Source: Clostridia bacterium BRH_c25 (GTDB taxonomy: Bacteria > Bacillota_A > Clostridia > Lutisporales > Lutisporaceae). From it: a stretch of DNA of 16,288 nucleotides. The stretch's first letter is position 1. Every line of letters begins with the position of its first letter. Shown one piece after another: positions 6,676 to 14,060 of this stretch. Made by a program: the position numbers and the translations under genes. The DNA lies in assembly GCA_001515955.1 (NCBI GenBank), contig LOES01000235.1, positions 1-16,288 of the forward strand. The letters run 5' to 3'. Under the pieces are notes generated by a model that was not told the DNA's origin, did no database searches, and saw only the letters and a program-made list of their open reading frames with translations.

Positions 6676-8179
6676 CCTGCAACACGTCCTCTTCATAAGG
6701 TATTTTCAAGGTAACCTTGGTTCCATGTCCTAGCTTGCTTTCTATTTCAATAACATCTCCAACTTCCGACTTGTTATAATAAAGCTGCAGCCTCTCAATT
6801 ACATTTAATATTCCTATTCCTGTAACATGCTTGCTCTGCAGGTTCTCCCCGTTTCTGAGAGAGAGCAACGCCGCTACCTGTTCGACCGTCATTCCTTCGC
6901 CATTGTCCTCAACTTCAATCAGTATGCTTTCATCCCAGAGTCTCACAGAAAGAAGTATTTTCCCATCCCTCTCCAGGTTCTGGAGTCCATGGATGAAGGC
7001 GTTTTCTATAATAGGCTGTATTATGGTGCAGGGTATTTTAACATTCTGAACCCTCTCATCAACATCTGTGTGAAACTCAATTCTGCTTCCGAACCTTGTC
7101 TTAAGTATGAACATATAGTTCCTGGCATACTTTATCTCATCGGCCAGAGTTGCAGGTTCATCCAGCTTCCTTAGATTGTATCTGAAAAGCTCTGCAATAT
7201 TCTCTATGAATTCCGAGGTTCTGTCCGCCCCTTCCATCATGGAAAGCTGTGATGCCGCATTCAGGGTATTGAAAAGGAAATGCGGATTTATCTGGGACTG
7301 CAGGGATTTCAGCTCTGCATCCTTAAGAAGGCTCTTTATCCTTAAGTTCTGCATCTCCTGCTCCTTCAGAAGCTTTTCAACCTCTGCCTGGCTCTTGAGC
7401 TCATCAATATAGCTTTTTATGCTGGTTATCATTTTGTTAAATGCAGTGGCAAGTACATTTATCTCATCTTCAGTTTTTATCTTTGGCAGACTGACGTCAA
7501 AATCACCCGCCGACACCCTCTCAGCTGAATGGGAAAGCTCAATTATAGGCTTTGTAAGCCGGTAAGTGGATACAATCGCCAGAGACAGGCTTATGAATAA
7601 TGAGCCGACTATTATGAATAAGTTAAAGTAGCTCAGATAATCCATATTCTTTGTAATAGTAGTATACTTCTCTGAGCCTTTTTGAAGCTTGTCTCCCAGA
7701 AGTATGTTTATATAGAACTTTATATTTTCACTTATCTGGTTTGACCTGGTGAAATGCGATATATATTCGCTGCTTATCCTGCCTCTCTTGGCTTTGACGG
7801 CATTGTCGGCTTCTGTAAGCAGATTGTCGATCATAAAGCCTATATCCTTCAGCATCAGATAATCATTGTCGTACAAGGCTTCTCTTGGTATGTTCAATGA
7901 TTTCTCCTGAAGATTGTTGTAAATATTGTAGTAGTTCAGAAGATTCTCCGAGGATTTGGTAGTAAGATACTTTTCAAGCTCTGTCATTAATAAGTTCACA
8001 TTGCTGTTCAAGCTGTTCAGGTAAACATAATCTGTAATTACAGTGCTCATTTTTATAAGTATTACCTTGGCGTTGTAATAGGAAAACAGGCTTGTAACCC
8101 CAAGCAGCATGGTCATTATCAAGTAATATATGATAAGCTTTTTTCTAATGCCTGTAAATGTGAACATCTCTCTATTCAT
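6650..8179 (-). CDS. LytS/YesM-type sensor histidine kinase
   Basis: Membrane sensor kinase of 509 aa, the partner of the downstream AraC-type regulator. Order: TM1 about 14-34, an extracytoplasmic helical domain of about 150 residues, TM2 about 184-206, HAMP about 207-260, coiled-coil linker 260-293, His_kinase (PF06580-type) with QINPHFLFNTLN and phospho-acceptor His300, then the HATPase with N-box IIENAFIHGL (Asn393), G1 DNGEGM (425-430) and G2 GIGILNV (454-460). The sensor loop has no recognisable small-molecule domain, in line with kinases of this type that read the state of a separate sugar-binding protein. It begins 11 nt after the upstream binding-protein gene (GGTGA about 5 nt before ATG 8179) and overlaps the regulator gene. 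In the XylFII-LytS system of C. beijerinckii the kinase loop contacts the binding protein; the same mode is inferred here. Confidence 0.95.
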   Translation of the reverse strand: MNREMFTFTGIRKKLIIYYLIMTMLLGVTSLFSYYNAKVILIKMSTVITDYVYLNSLNSNVNLLMTELEKYLTTKSSENLLNYYNIYNNLQEKSLNIPREALYDNDYLMLKDIGFMIDNLLTEADNAVKAKRGRISSEYISHFTRSNQISENIKFYINILLGDKLQKGSEKYTTITKNMDYLSYFNLFIIVGSLFISLSLAIVSTYRLTKPIIELSHSAERVSAGDFDVSLPKIKTEDEINVLATAFNKMITSIKSYIDELKSQAEVEKLLKEQEMQNLRIKSLLKDAELKSLQSQINPHFLFNTLNAASQLSMMEGADRTSEFIENIAELFRYNLRKLDEPATLADEIKYARNYMFILKTRFGSRIEFHTDVDERVQNVKIPCTIIQPIIENAFIHGLQNLERDGKILLSVRLWDESILIEVEDNGEGMTVEQVAALLSLRNGENLQSKHVTGIGILNVIERLQLYYNKSEVGDVIEIESKLGHGTKVTLKIPYEEDVLQDDETVDCG

Positions 8180-8190
8180 GCCATCACCAG

Positions 8191-9201
8191 CTATTCTTTC
8201 AGTGTAGCGGATTTTTTCCCGTATTCATCAACATTTTCCTTTGTGATTACCTTAACCCCGGTGTCTATAAAGGTAGAAACATTGTTTTTTTCCTTTATAT
8301 CAATCAAAGCATTGAGGCTTTCATAGCCCATTTTATAGGGGTCACTCATAACAGTACCGTATATTATATCCTTGCTTATGTATCTGAGTATGTCCTCCGT
8401 GTCCCCATAACCTACAATTGCTATGCTGCCAACCCTGTTCCTGTCCACTACAAGCTGGGCTGAGCCGATTGTATCCACTGAATTTGTTGTGAATATCGCG
8501 TTAATACCGTCTGTACCGCTTATAATTGCCTGTGTAATCTCCTCTGCACTAAGAATTCCCATTCTTGAGGTATAGGTCCTTACTACCTTCATTTCAGGAT
8601 AATCCTTAAGAGTACTTAAGAAACCGTTCATTTTCAGGTTCTGGCTGGTTGCATCAAGCTCCATGTCATTACTTACAATAACTGCAATAGCGGCCTTCCC
8701 GCCTGTAGCTTTTATCATAAGCTCTGCAGCCGCTTTTCCCAGTTCGAAGCTGTTGGTGCCAACAAAGGAATTCCTGTCGCTGTCCTTATCGTCGTTTTCG
8801 ATGGTCACAACAGGTATTCCCTTCCCTTTAGCCTTATTTATAAGACTTGTAAAATCCGTACCGCTGGATACATGGGTTATTATTCCGTCCACTTCCGAGG
8901 TCACCGCTATGTCAAGAAACCTTAGCTCCTCCTGGGCGCTGTTGAATCTGGGAGCATTGAATTCCACCACAACCTTATGCTCCTTTGCAGCAGCCTCCAG
9001 GCCTTGTCTTGCTTCCTTCCAGAAAGGATCTACCAGGTTCTGCGCTATAAAGTAAAAATGGTACCTGGGCTTGGATATGAAGACACTGGCATCTTCCCTC
9101 TGAATCCATAAAAGAAAGCCGCTTGTCATACAAATCAGAATCATCAGAATTAGAATTGCATGCTTATTTATGAAATAAAAGACTCTTTTCACTGCTTTCA
9201 T
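8191..9201 (-). CDS. Membrane-tethered periplasmic-binding-protein-like sugar sensor (XylFII/RbsB-like)
   Basis: A type I periplasmic-binding fold (Peripla_BP_4, RbsB/LacI-like) of 336 aa. Residues 14-33 form a single hydrophobic helix after a basic start, without lipobox, so it is likely a membrane-anchored extracellular sensor. Fold landmarks are FIAQNLVDPFWKEARQGLEA (51-70), VDGIITHVSS (104-113), IPVVTIENDD (129-138), FVGTNSFELGKAAAE (146-160), INAIFTTNSVDTIGSAQ (233-249), AIVGYGDTEDIL (261-272) and GTVMSDPYKMGYESL (282-296). First gene of the operon and directly before the kinase, the same position as XylFII in C. beijerinckii, so it probably presents the sugar signal to the kinase. AGGGGG (complement of 9216-9221) lies 14 nt before the ATG, a rather long spacing. 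The ligand is not predictable from sequence alone; it is more RbsB-like than XylF-like. Confidence 0.92.
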   Translation of the reverse strand: MKAVKRVFYFINKHAILILMILICMTSGFLLWIQREDASVFISKPRYHFYFIAQNLVDPFWKEARQGLEAAAKEHKVVVEFNAPRFNSAQEELRFLDIAVTSEVDGIITHVSSGTDFTSLINKAKGKGIPVVTIENDDKDSDRNSFVGTNSFELGKAAAELMIKATGGKAAIAVIVSNDMELDATSQNLKMNGFLSTLKDYPEMKVVRTYTSRMGILSAEEITQAIISGTDGINAIFTTNSVDTIGSAQLVVDRNRVGSIAIVGYGDTEDILRYISKDIIYGTVMSDPYKMGYESLNALIDIKEKNNVSTFIDTGVKVITKENVDEYGKKSATLKE

Positions 9202-9254
9202 AATTGTAATACATTCCCCCTGAGTTTTAAAACACTCATTCTCTTTTTATGATA

Positions 9255-9282
9255 TATTTCATTAGTTATTAATTCTACAGAA
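9255..9282 (-). promoter_or_regulatory. Candidate regulatory element upstream of the sugar-sensor operon, shared with glgA
   Basis: TATTTCATTAGTTATT (9255-9270), a 4-bp AATT insertion, then CTACAGAA (9275-9282). It matches the block at 1972-1995 upstream of glgA with one substitution. It ends about 54 bp before the operon start codon. Nearby on the minus strand are a Shine-Dalgarno-like AAGGAGGAG (complement of 9292-9300) with no start codon in range and an imperfect dyad TGAG..CTCA at 9221-9238. Confidence 0.4.
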
Positions 9283-9396
9283 CGTACTATTCTCCTCCTT
9301 AAGGTTGCTGGATAATATTGTTGGATATCATATACTTTTGTGTAGACAGTATGTGATTGAATCTAAGATATGAAAATAGGCTGGAAAGTTATCAAT

Positions 9397-10308
9397 TCAT
9401 ATTTGGGCTTTATATCTGGTTAAACCTGCTTTTTTTGCAGCTTCCACCGCCTTTCTGTACTCTTCCCTGGTAATTTGCCTGCTAAGTTCCGGTATTTCAT
9501 ATGCCTTGTGTTCAGGATAGTACTGAGCCATAATATTGACATATGCATCCTTTGAAAGCTCCTTTGCAATGAACCTCATTATCTCTTCCGTACCTGCAAG
9601 ATTTTGTGGAAGTATAAGATGTCTTATTAAAAGGCCTTTATATGCAATGTTTTCATTATCCACCTTGAGGTTCCCGACCTGTCCGTACATCTCCTTTACT
9701 GCAGCCCTTGCAATCTTGGAATATTCTTTTACCCCTATATATCTCTCGGCAAGCTCATCACTGGAGAATTTGATGTCCGGCATATAGATATCAACAATCC
9801 CTTCCAGGAGCTTTAGAGTGTCAGTAAGATCATATCCGCCTGAATTATATACAATGGGTATTTTCAACCCTGCCCGGGATGCAGTATAAACAGCTTCAAC
9901 TACCTGAGGTACTATGTGGCTCGGAGAAACCAGATTAATATTATGACATCCTCTTTGCTGAAGGGATACCATGATTTCTGCAAGGTCCTGCACTGTCACC
10001 TCGTCCCCCTCTCCGCAGTAGCTTGTCTCATAGTTCTGGCAGAAAGCACACCTCAGATTGCAGTGCGAAAAGAATATTGTTCCGGACCCATTATATCCTA
10101 CCAACTCATCCTCTTCTCCGAAATGTGGCCCTGCACCTGACACTACTATATTATAAAGAGTTTTACAGTATCCTTTTTCACCCTTCATCCTGTTTACCTT
10201 GCATTGATGGGGACACAGCACACAGTTTTCAAGCATATTATTAAGTGTCTCAACCCGTTTTAATAGTTCACCTCTTTCAAGAAGTGTCAAATAACCGGCT
10301 TTATGCAT
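9397..10308 (-). CDS. PflX-type radical SAM protein (pyruvate-formate-lyase-activating-enzyme-like)
   Basis: Radical SAM protein of 303 aa. The SAM/[4Fe-4S] motif CxxxCxxC is CNLRCAFC with Cys83, Cys87 and Cys90, followed by QNYE. An N-terminal Cys cluster CVLCPHQC (29, 32, 36) with GYC (Cys48) is typical of the PflX/COG1313 branch and could hold a second metal. NSGGYD and DIYMPDIKFSS follow, as in activating-enzyme-like proteins. By family it may generate a 5'-deoxyadenosyl radical, but no glycyl-radical enzyme is near, so its substrate is unknown; many PflX-like genes are annotated as activating enzymes without proof. Start ATG 10308 has AAGGAG (complement of 10317-10322) 8 nt ahead. Its own promoter is likely at 10360-10387. 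It precedes the sugar-sensor operon by 195 bp and may be independent of it. Confidence 0.92.
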   Translation of the reverse strand: MHKAGYLTLLERGELLKRVETLNNMLENCVLCPHQCKVNRMKGEKGYCKTLYNIVVSGAGPHFGEEDELVGYNGSGTIFFSHCNLRCAFCQNYETSYCGEGDEVTVQDLAEIMVSLQQRGCHNINLVSPSHIVPQVVEAVYTASRAGLKIPIVYNSGGYDLTDTLKLLEGIVDIYMPDIKFSSDELAERYIGVKEYSKIARAAVKEMYGQVGNLKVDNENIAYKGLLIRHLILPQNLAGTEEIMRFIAKELSKDAYVNIMAQYYPEHKAYEIPELSRQITREEYRKAVEAAKKAGLTRYKAQI

Positions 10309-10359
10309 CCTACCCTCTCCTTCCTATATTTGCAAAGCATCTATAAGATTCCAATACTC

Positions 10360-10387
10360 TGTATATAAACCTATTATGTCTTATCAA
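10360..10387 (-). promoter_or_regulatory. Predicted SigA promoter of the radical SAM gene
   Basis: On the minus strand, TTGATA (complement of 10382-10387) and TATACA (complement of 10360-10365) with a 16-bp spacer. The predicted leader is about 45 nt. Confidence 0.45.
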
Positions 10388-10460
10388 AAAACTCCGGCTA
10401 TATAAATAAATATAGTCATCATAATTAAATATCAAATGGTTAAAATATTTATGTTATATA

Positions 10461-10504
10461 TTTCGCGAAAAACACTTTACATTCTTAATTCAAATTTCGC
10501 GAAA
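10461..10504. promoter_or_regulatory. Twin palindromic operator-like sites TTTCGCGAAA
   Basis: Two copies of the perfect 10-bp palindrome TTTCGCGAAA at 10461-10470 and 10495-10504, centres 34 bp apart, in otherwise AT-rich DNA between divergent genes. The second extends to the 12-bp palindrome ATTTCGCGAAAT. Identical sites of this GC-centred form are unlikely by chance here. A dimeric repressor or activator is inferred; I cannot name it. A related TTTCGCAAAA occurs at 3-12. Confidence 0.5.
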
Positions 10505-10628
10505 TGTTTCCTTGATTGTTATTGAATTCGCACTATACCCGATGTAATATCTTAAGTGCGTTCAATATAGCTTATTTTATTATTTTGTTAAACTAATATA
10601 CTTTTATGCAAAGGCAGTGTGAGTAGCA

Positions 10629-11210
10629 GTGGAATTATCTCCAGTACTTTATCATCGTCTGATAAGACCAGCCTGGTTTTTGAACAGGTATATTTACAAT
10701 ACACTTAAGGATGATTTTAGCTTTAAGAATATGAAAGTTATTGATTTTGGATGTGGAGTAGGTTCAAGTGCATCATTATTCCCACCCTCCTCATATCTTG
10801 GTTTGGACTGTGATAATAAAAGAGTTGAGTATGCAAGAAAAATCAACCCTGAATACAATTTCGGATTACTGATGGGAAACAAGCTGCCGGTTCCCGATGC
10901 ATCGGTGGATTACATTCTTATTATTTCAGTGCTGCATCATATTGCTTCCAAAGATATACGCAATTACTTGAACGAGTTCAGAAGAGTATTGAGCGGGAAA
11001 GGAAAAATTTTGGTTATTGAACCTTGCCTGTATAAGGGGACTCATCTGAGCAACTTCTATATGTCTTGGTTTGATAAGGGGAAATATATCCGGACCGAGG
11101 ATGAATATATAGAACTATTCGCCCAATTAAACTATGAAGCGCAGATTATGAGGCGTTTCGGTCAGCTGTTCCTTTACAGAAAATTGTTTTTCGTTGCTGT
11201 TCCGGTATAA
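10629..11210 (+). CDS. Class I SAM-dependent methyltransferase
   Basis: A 193-aa Methyltransf_11-type protein. Motif I is VIDFGCGVGSS (37-47, glycines 41, 43 and 45), the acidic strand-2 end is YLGLDCD (Asp60), followed by NKLPVPDASVDYIL (84-97, motif II region) and ISVLHHI (99-105), and RRVLSGKGKILVIEP. These bind S-adenosylmethionine; the methyl acceptor cannot be read from the sequence. No membrane segment is seen. The start is GTG at 10629; the frame is closed by a TGA at 10620-10622, so no earlier start exists. The nearest ribosome-binding-like AAAGG (10610-10614) is 14 nt away, so initiation may be weak. It converges on the dehydrogenase gene with only 13 bp between the stops and no visible terminator, so the two transcripts probably overlap. 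Confidence 0.88.
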   Translation: MELSPVLYHRLIRPAWFLNRYIYNTLKDDFSFKNMKVIDFGCGVGSSASLFPPSSYLGLDCDNKRVEYARKINPEYNFGLLMGNKLPVPDASVDYILIISVLHHIASKDIRNYLNEFRRVLSGKGKILVIEPCLYKGTHLSNFYMSWFDKGKYIRTEDEYIELFAQLNYEAQIMRRFGQLFLYRKLFFVAVPV

Positions 11211-11223
11211 TCAACTATTACCC

Positions 11224-12204
11224 TTATCTTTCCAAAACCTCAGGATTAACACAAGTCTCAGGCATAGCTCCATTAAGTACCTTAATAATATTCCGTGCTG
11301 CAATCAGTCCCATATTTGTCCTTGTTTCTATGGTAGCAGAGGCAATATGCGGCACAATTACAGCATTGTCAAGCTCTATGAGTCCCGGTTCAATATCCGG
11401 CTCATTCTCAAACACATCCAGCCCTGCACCCCATATCTCACCGCTCTTCAAAGCCTGTACCAATGCCTTTTCGTCAACAACAGGCCCACGGGAGGTATTG
11501 ATAAGTATTGCTGTCTTCTTCATCAGCTTGAATTCCTTTTCACCTATATAATGCTTTGTAGAAGGATTCAAGGGTACATGTACAGATATAAAATCCGCTT
11601 CCTTAAGCAAGGTTTCCTTGTCTACGAACTTGGCACCAAGCTGTTTTTCCATCCCGGCATTGGGCTTTGTGCCGGTGTAAAGGATCTCCATATCGAAGCC
11701 CTTTGCCTTCCTGGCGAAGTTGAAGCCTATGCGGCCCGGTCCGATAATACCAAGCTTTTTGCCGGTTATGTCCCTGCCCAGCAGCAGCATGGGCCCCCAG
11801 CCCCTGAACCTTCCTGCCCTGGCAAAGCCGTCAGATTCAACTAACCTCCTGGACACTGCAAAAAGGAGTGCCCAAGCCAGATCTGCCGTCGCATCATTGA
11901 GCACATCAGGAGTATTTGTGACTACTATGCCTTTCTTTGAAGCCGCGGCAACATCAATATTGTTGTATCCCACTGCATAATTGGCAAATATCCTGCATTG
12001 AGTACCTGCGGCATCAAACACCTCTGAGTCTATAGTATCTGTAAGCAGGCAAAGCACTGCATCCATACCCTTTACCCCCTCAAGCAGCTCCTCTCTGGAA
12101 AGCACTCTGTCATAGGGATTGACGGCTACGTCAAATTTTTCCTTCAAATCTTCAAGAGCAGCTTCCGGTATCTGCCTTGTGACATATACCCTTTTTCTCG
12201 TCAT
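11224..12204 (-). CDS. D-2-hydroxyacid dehydrogenase (glyoxylate/hydroxypyruvate reductase-like)
   Basis: Cytoplasmic NAD(P)-dependent oxidoreductase of 326 aa, interconverting 2-keto acids and D-2-hydroxy acids. Substrate domain 1-100 with NYAVGYNNID (75-84); nucleotide domain with GxGxxG as GPGRIG (155-160); catalytic residues Arg239 (TSRGPVVDE), Glu268 (ENEPD) and His286 (VPHIASAT), the standard triad. The end of beta-2 reads LYTGTKPN without an Asp or Glu, which suggests that NADP(H) is tolerated. The closest annotated relatives are usually called glyoxylate reductase, but phosphonate or other 2-keto acid substrates are possible. ATG 12204 follows AAGGAGGT (complement of 12211-12218) with 6 nt spacing. 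It is divergent from the antiporter gene, with 359 bp between them. Confidence 0.95.
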   Translation of the reverse strand: MTRKRVYVTRQIPEAALEDLKEKFDVAVNPYDRVLSREELLEGVKGMDAVLCLLTDTIDSEVFDAAGTQCRIFANYAVGYNNIDVAAASKKGIVVTNTPDVLNDATADLAWALLFAVSRRLVESDGFARAGRFRGWGPMLLLGRDITGKKLGIIGPGRIGFNFARKAKGFDMEILYTGTKPNAGMEKQLGAKFVDKETLLKEADFISVHVPLNPSTKHYIGEKEFKLMKKTAILINTSRGPVVDEKALVQALKSGEIWGAGLDVFENEPDIEPGLIELDNAVIVPHIASATIETRTNMGLIAARNIIKVLNGAMPETCVNPEVLER

Positions 12205-12253
12205 CGTATTACCTCCTTAGATAAATACACCTTCTGTTTCACTTGTTTCCTTA

Positions 12254-12259
12254 ATTATA
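12254..12259 (-). promoter_or_regulatory. Probable -10 element of the dehydrogenase gene
   Basis: A perfect TATAAT on the minus strand, giving a leader of about 42 nt. The upstream -35 is poor (a T-rich stretch), so this is a tentative call. Confidence 0.35.
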
Positions 12260-12511
12260 TCAAAATATACCAATACAAAAAAGTATTCCGGATCAAAGTA
12301 AAACAATAAATACTGTGATAAAATTGAACATAATAAAATAGCCGTGTTATTCCATGTAAAATCCGTATGTGACCTGTTCCCTGTTCTTGCACCTATAAGG
12401 AATACCCGAAACATCCCCGTATCTCGTATCTAATAATCGTTTAAAAAAAGTTTAAAAAATTCAGAATTTATTTCAAGAATTTTCTGCATAAACACAATTT
12501 AAAACGATGCT

Positions 12512-12517
12512 TATAAT
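12512..12517 (+). promoter_or_regulatory. Probable -10 element of the antiporter cluster
   Basis: A perfect TATAAT about 47 nt before the antiporter start, preceded by TGCT. No good -35 is seen 17-18 bp upstream. Confidence 0.4.
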
Positions 12518-12563
12518 GTACCCGTGCTAAAATGAACCAAATTAATAAAAGGAGTGATTATGC

Positions 12564-14009
12564 ATGACAGATCCAATTAAGGTTAGAGAAAAGAAACCTA
12601 GCTTCGGAGCCGCACTTTTTGTTATTCTATTTCTTTGCGTTGCGATGTATGTACAGGTATTTGTATTGCATCAGGACTGGGTCACCCATATCACCTTGAT
12701 CCTGGCTTCCGTTGTTGCTGCAATTGTAGCACTGATGTCGGGATTTACGTGGAAGGATATTGAGGAGGGCATCCTCTATGGCTGCCAGATAGCAATGCTT
12801 CCCATGCTCATATTGATGCTGGTAGGGGTATTGATCTCTACCTGGATTGCAGGGGGTACAATCCCTACACTGATTTTTTACGGACTTAAGATTCTTAACC
12901 CTTCAGTATTCCTCTTTACCGTATGTCTTGTCTGTTCTATTGCTTCAGTATCAACAGGAAGCTCATGGACAACAGCTGCAACCTTTGGTGTAGCCTTCAT
13001 GGGAATAGGGATGGGACTTGGTGTACCTCCGGCCATGACCGCCGGCGCAGTAGTATCCGGTTCAATATTCGGTGATAAAATGTCACCTCTTTCTGACTCT
13101 ACAAATCTTGCTGCAGGCGTTGCAGAAGCAGACCTGTTTGATCACATAAGAAGCATGGTATACACTACCGGACCTGCAATTGTCATATCCCTGATTATCT
13201 ACGGTATCATAGGCATGGGCTATGGCAGCGGATCAATTGACACAAGCGTTGTGGACGTAATACTAGACGGTTTGCAGGCACATTACTTCATAAGCCCGGT
13301 TACATTGCTGCTGCCTGTTCTTGTTGTAGTACTTGCAATAAAGAAAGTATCAGGACTTGCCGTTATGGTTATATCTTCCCTTGTAGGTGCAGCATTCGGT
13401 ATGATTTTCCAAGGCTATGGACTGGGAGAATTGCTTTCCTTCATGAATGACGGCTTTGTTTCGGCAACCGGAGTGGCAGAAGTCGATAGTCTTCTTAGCA
13501 GAGGCGGCTTACAGAGCATGATGTGGACAATATCCCTTGGATTTGTGGCACTAAGCTTTGGAGGATTACTTGAAAAAACCAGAGTTTTGGAAGTTTTGTT
13601 GGAGAAAATGTCCTCTATAGTTAGCAACGTTAAAGGTTTGATAGTGACTCATGTATTGTCGTCAATTATGGTAAACCTTTTCTCAGCAAGCCAATACATG
13701 GCAATTATCATCCCTGGGCGTATGCTGGTCCCGGCTTACAAGAAGCTTAATCTTCTTCCTCAGGTATGTTCAAGGACCTGTGAGGATTCGGCAACTGTGA
13801 CTTCACCTCTTGTACCCTGGGGGCTTTGCGGGGTTTTCTTCACCGGTGCTCTTGGTGTCGCTACCGTGGATTATCTACCCTACACATATCTTGCCTTCCT
13901 GGCACCAATAATAGCGATTATTTATGCTTTCACCGGCAAGTTCATGTTTAAAGAGGGAGAAATTGCTTCTGTCAAGACGTATCATGACAACAAAAATATA
14001 TCTGCATAG
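12564..14009 (+). CDS. NhaC-family Na+/H+ antiporter or related exchanger
   Basis: Inner-membrane secondary transporter of 481 aa with about 11-12 hydrophobic helices, beginning at residues 13-35. The family signature GSIFGDKMSPLSDSTNLAAG falls at about 166-185, and WTTAATFG (135-142) precedes it; near the C terminus is CEDSATVTSPLVPWGLCG, the matching repeat half. NhaC proteins exchange Na+ for H+, and relatives exchange organic acids such as malate/lactate, so the substrate is open. Start ATG 12564 follows AGGAG with about 10 nt; an overlapping out-of-frame ATG at 12560 leads only to a 6-codon frame. It is followed after 51 bp by the M20 peptidase gene in the same direction, so the antiporter may export or exchange a product of that hydrolase. 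Confidence 0.93.
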   Translation: MTDPIKVREKKPSFGAALFVILFLCVAMYVQVFVLHQDWVTHITLILASVVAAIVALMSGFTWKDIEEGILYGCQIAMLPMLILMLVGVLISTWIAGGTIPTLIFYGLKILNPSVFLFTVCLVCSIASVSTGSSWTTAATFGVAFMGIGMGLGVPPAMTAGAVVSGSIFGDKMSPLSDSTNLAAGVAEADLFDHIRSMVYTTGPAIVISLIIYGIIGMGYGSGSIDTSVVDVILDGLQAHYFISPVTLLLPVLVVVLAIKKVSGLAVMVISSLVGAAFGMIFQGYGLGELLSFMNDGFVSATGVAEVDSLLSRGGLQSMMWTISLGFVALSFGGLLEKTRVLEVLLEKMSSIVSNVKGLIVTHVLSSIMVNLFSASQYMAIIIPGRMLVPAYKKLNLLPQVCSRTCEDSATVTSPLVPWGLCGVFFTGALGVATVDYLPYTYLAFLAPIIAIIYAFTGKFMFKEGEIASVKTYHDNKNISA

Positions 14010-14060
14010 GTAAGAAAACTTTTATGGGAAGGCTAGCAAACCAGGAGGTATATCAATACA

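Larger units (their letters stand above)
10309..10628. other. AT-rich divergent intergenic region (320 bp)
   Basis: No credible gene on either strand. It carries the radical SAM promoter on the left, the two TTTCGCGAAA palindromes in the middle, and the start region of the methyltransferase on the right, where I see no convincing -35/-10 pair. No riboswitch or terminator was recognised. Confidence 0.6.
12205..12563. other. Divergent intergenic region (359 bp) with short heptamer repeats
   Basis: Between the dehydrogenase and the antiporter. It holds a -10 element for each direction (12254-12259 on minus, 12512-12517 on plus) and two double heptamers, CTGTTCC/CTGTTCT at 12374-12387 and CGTATCT x2 at 12418-12431. 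A 65-codon minus-strand frame at 12217-12414 has no ribosome binding site or family likeness and is not called. Confidence 0.5.

Noticed and set aside
6676..6696. Start of the response regulator at ATG 6696
   Set aside because: Adds seven residues (MKRTCCR) not typical of receiver domains, and the ATG at 6675 has the better spaced GAGGA.
10309..10628. Riboswitch or small RNA in the divergent region
   Set aside because: No recognised aptamer core and no terminator-like stem; only short palindromes.
12217..12414. 65-codon minus-strand frame upstream of the dehydrogenase
   Set aside because: No ribosome binding site, no family likeness, and it covers promoter-like DNA and heptamer repeats.
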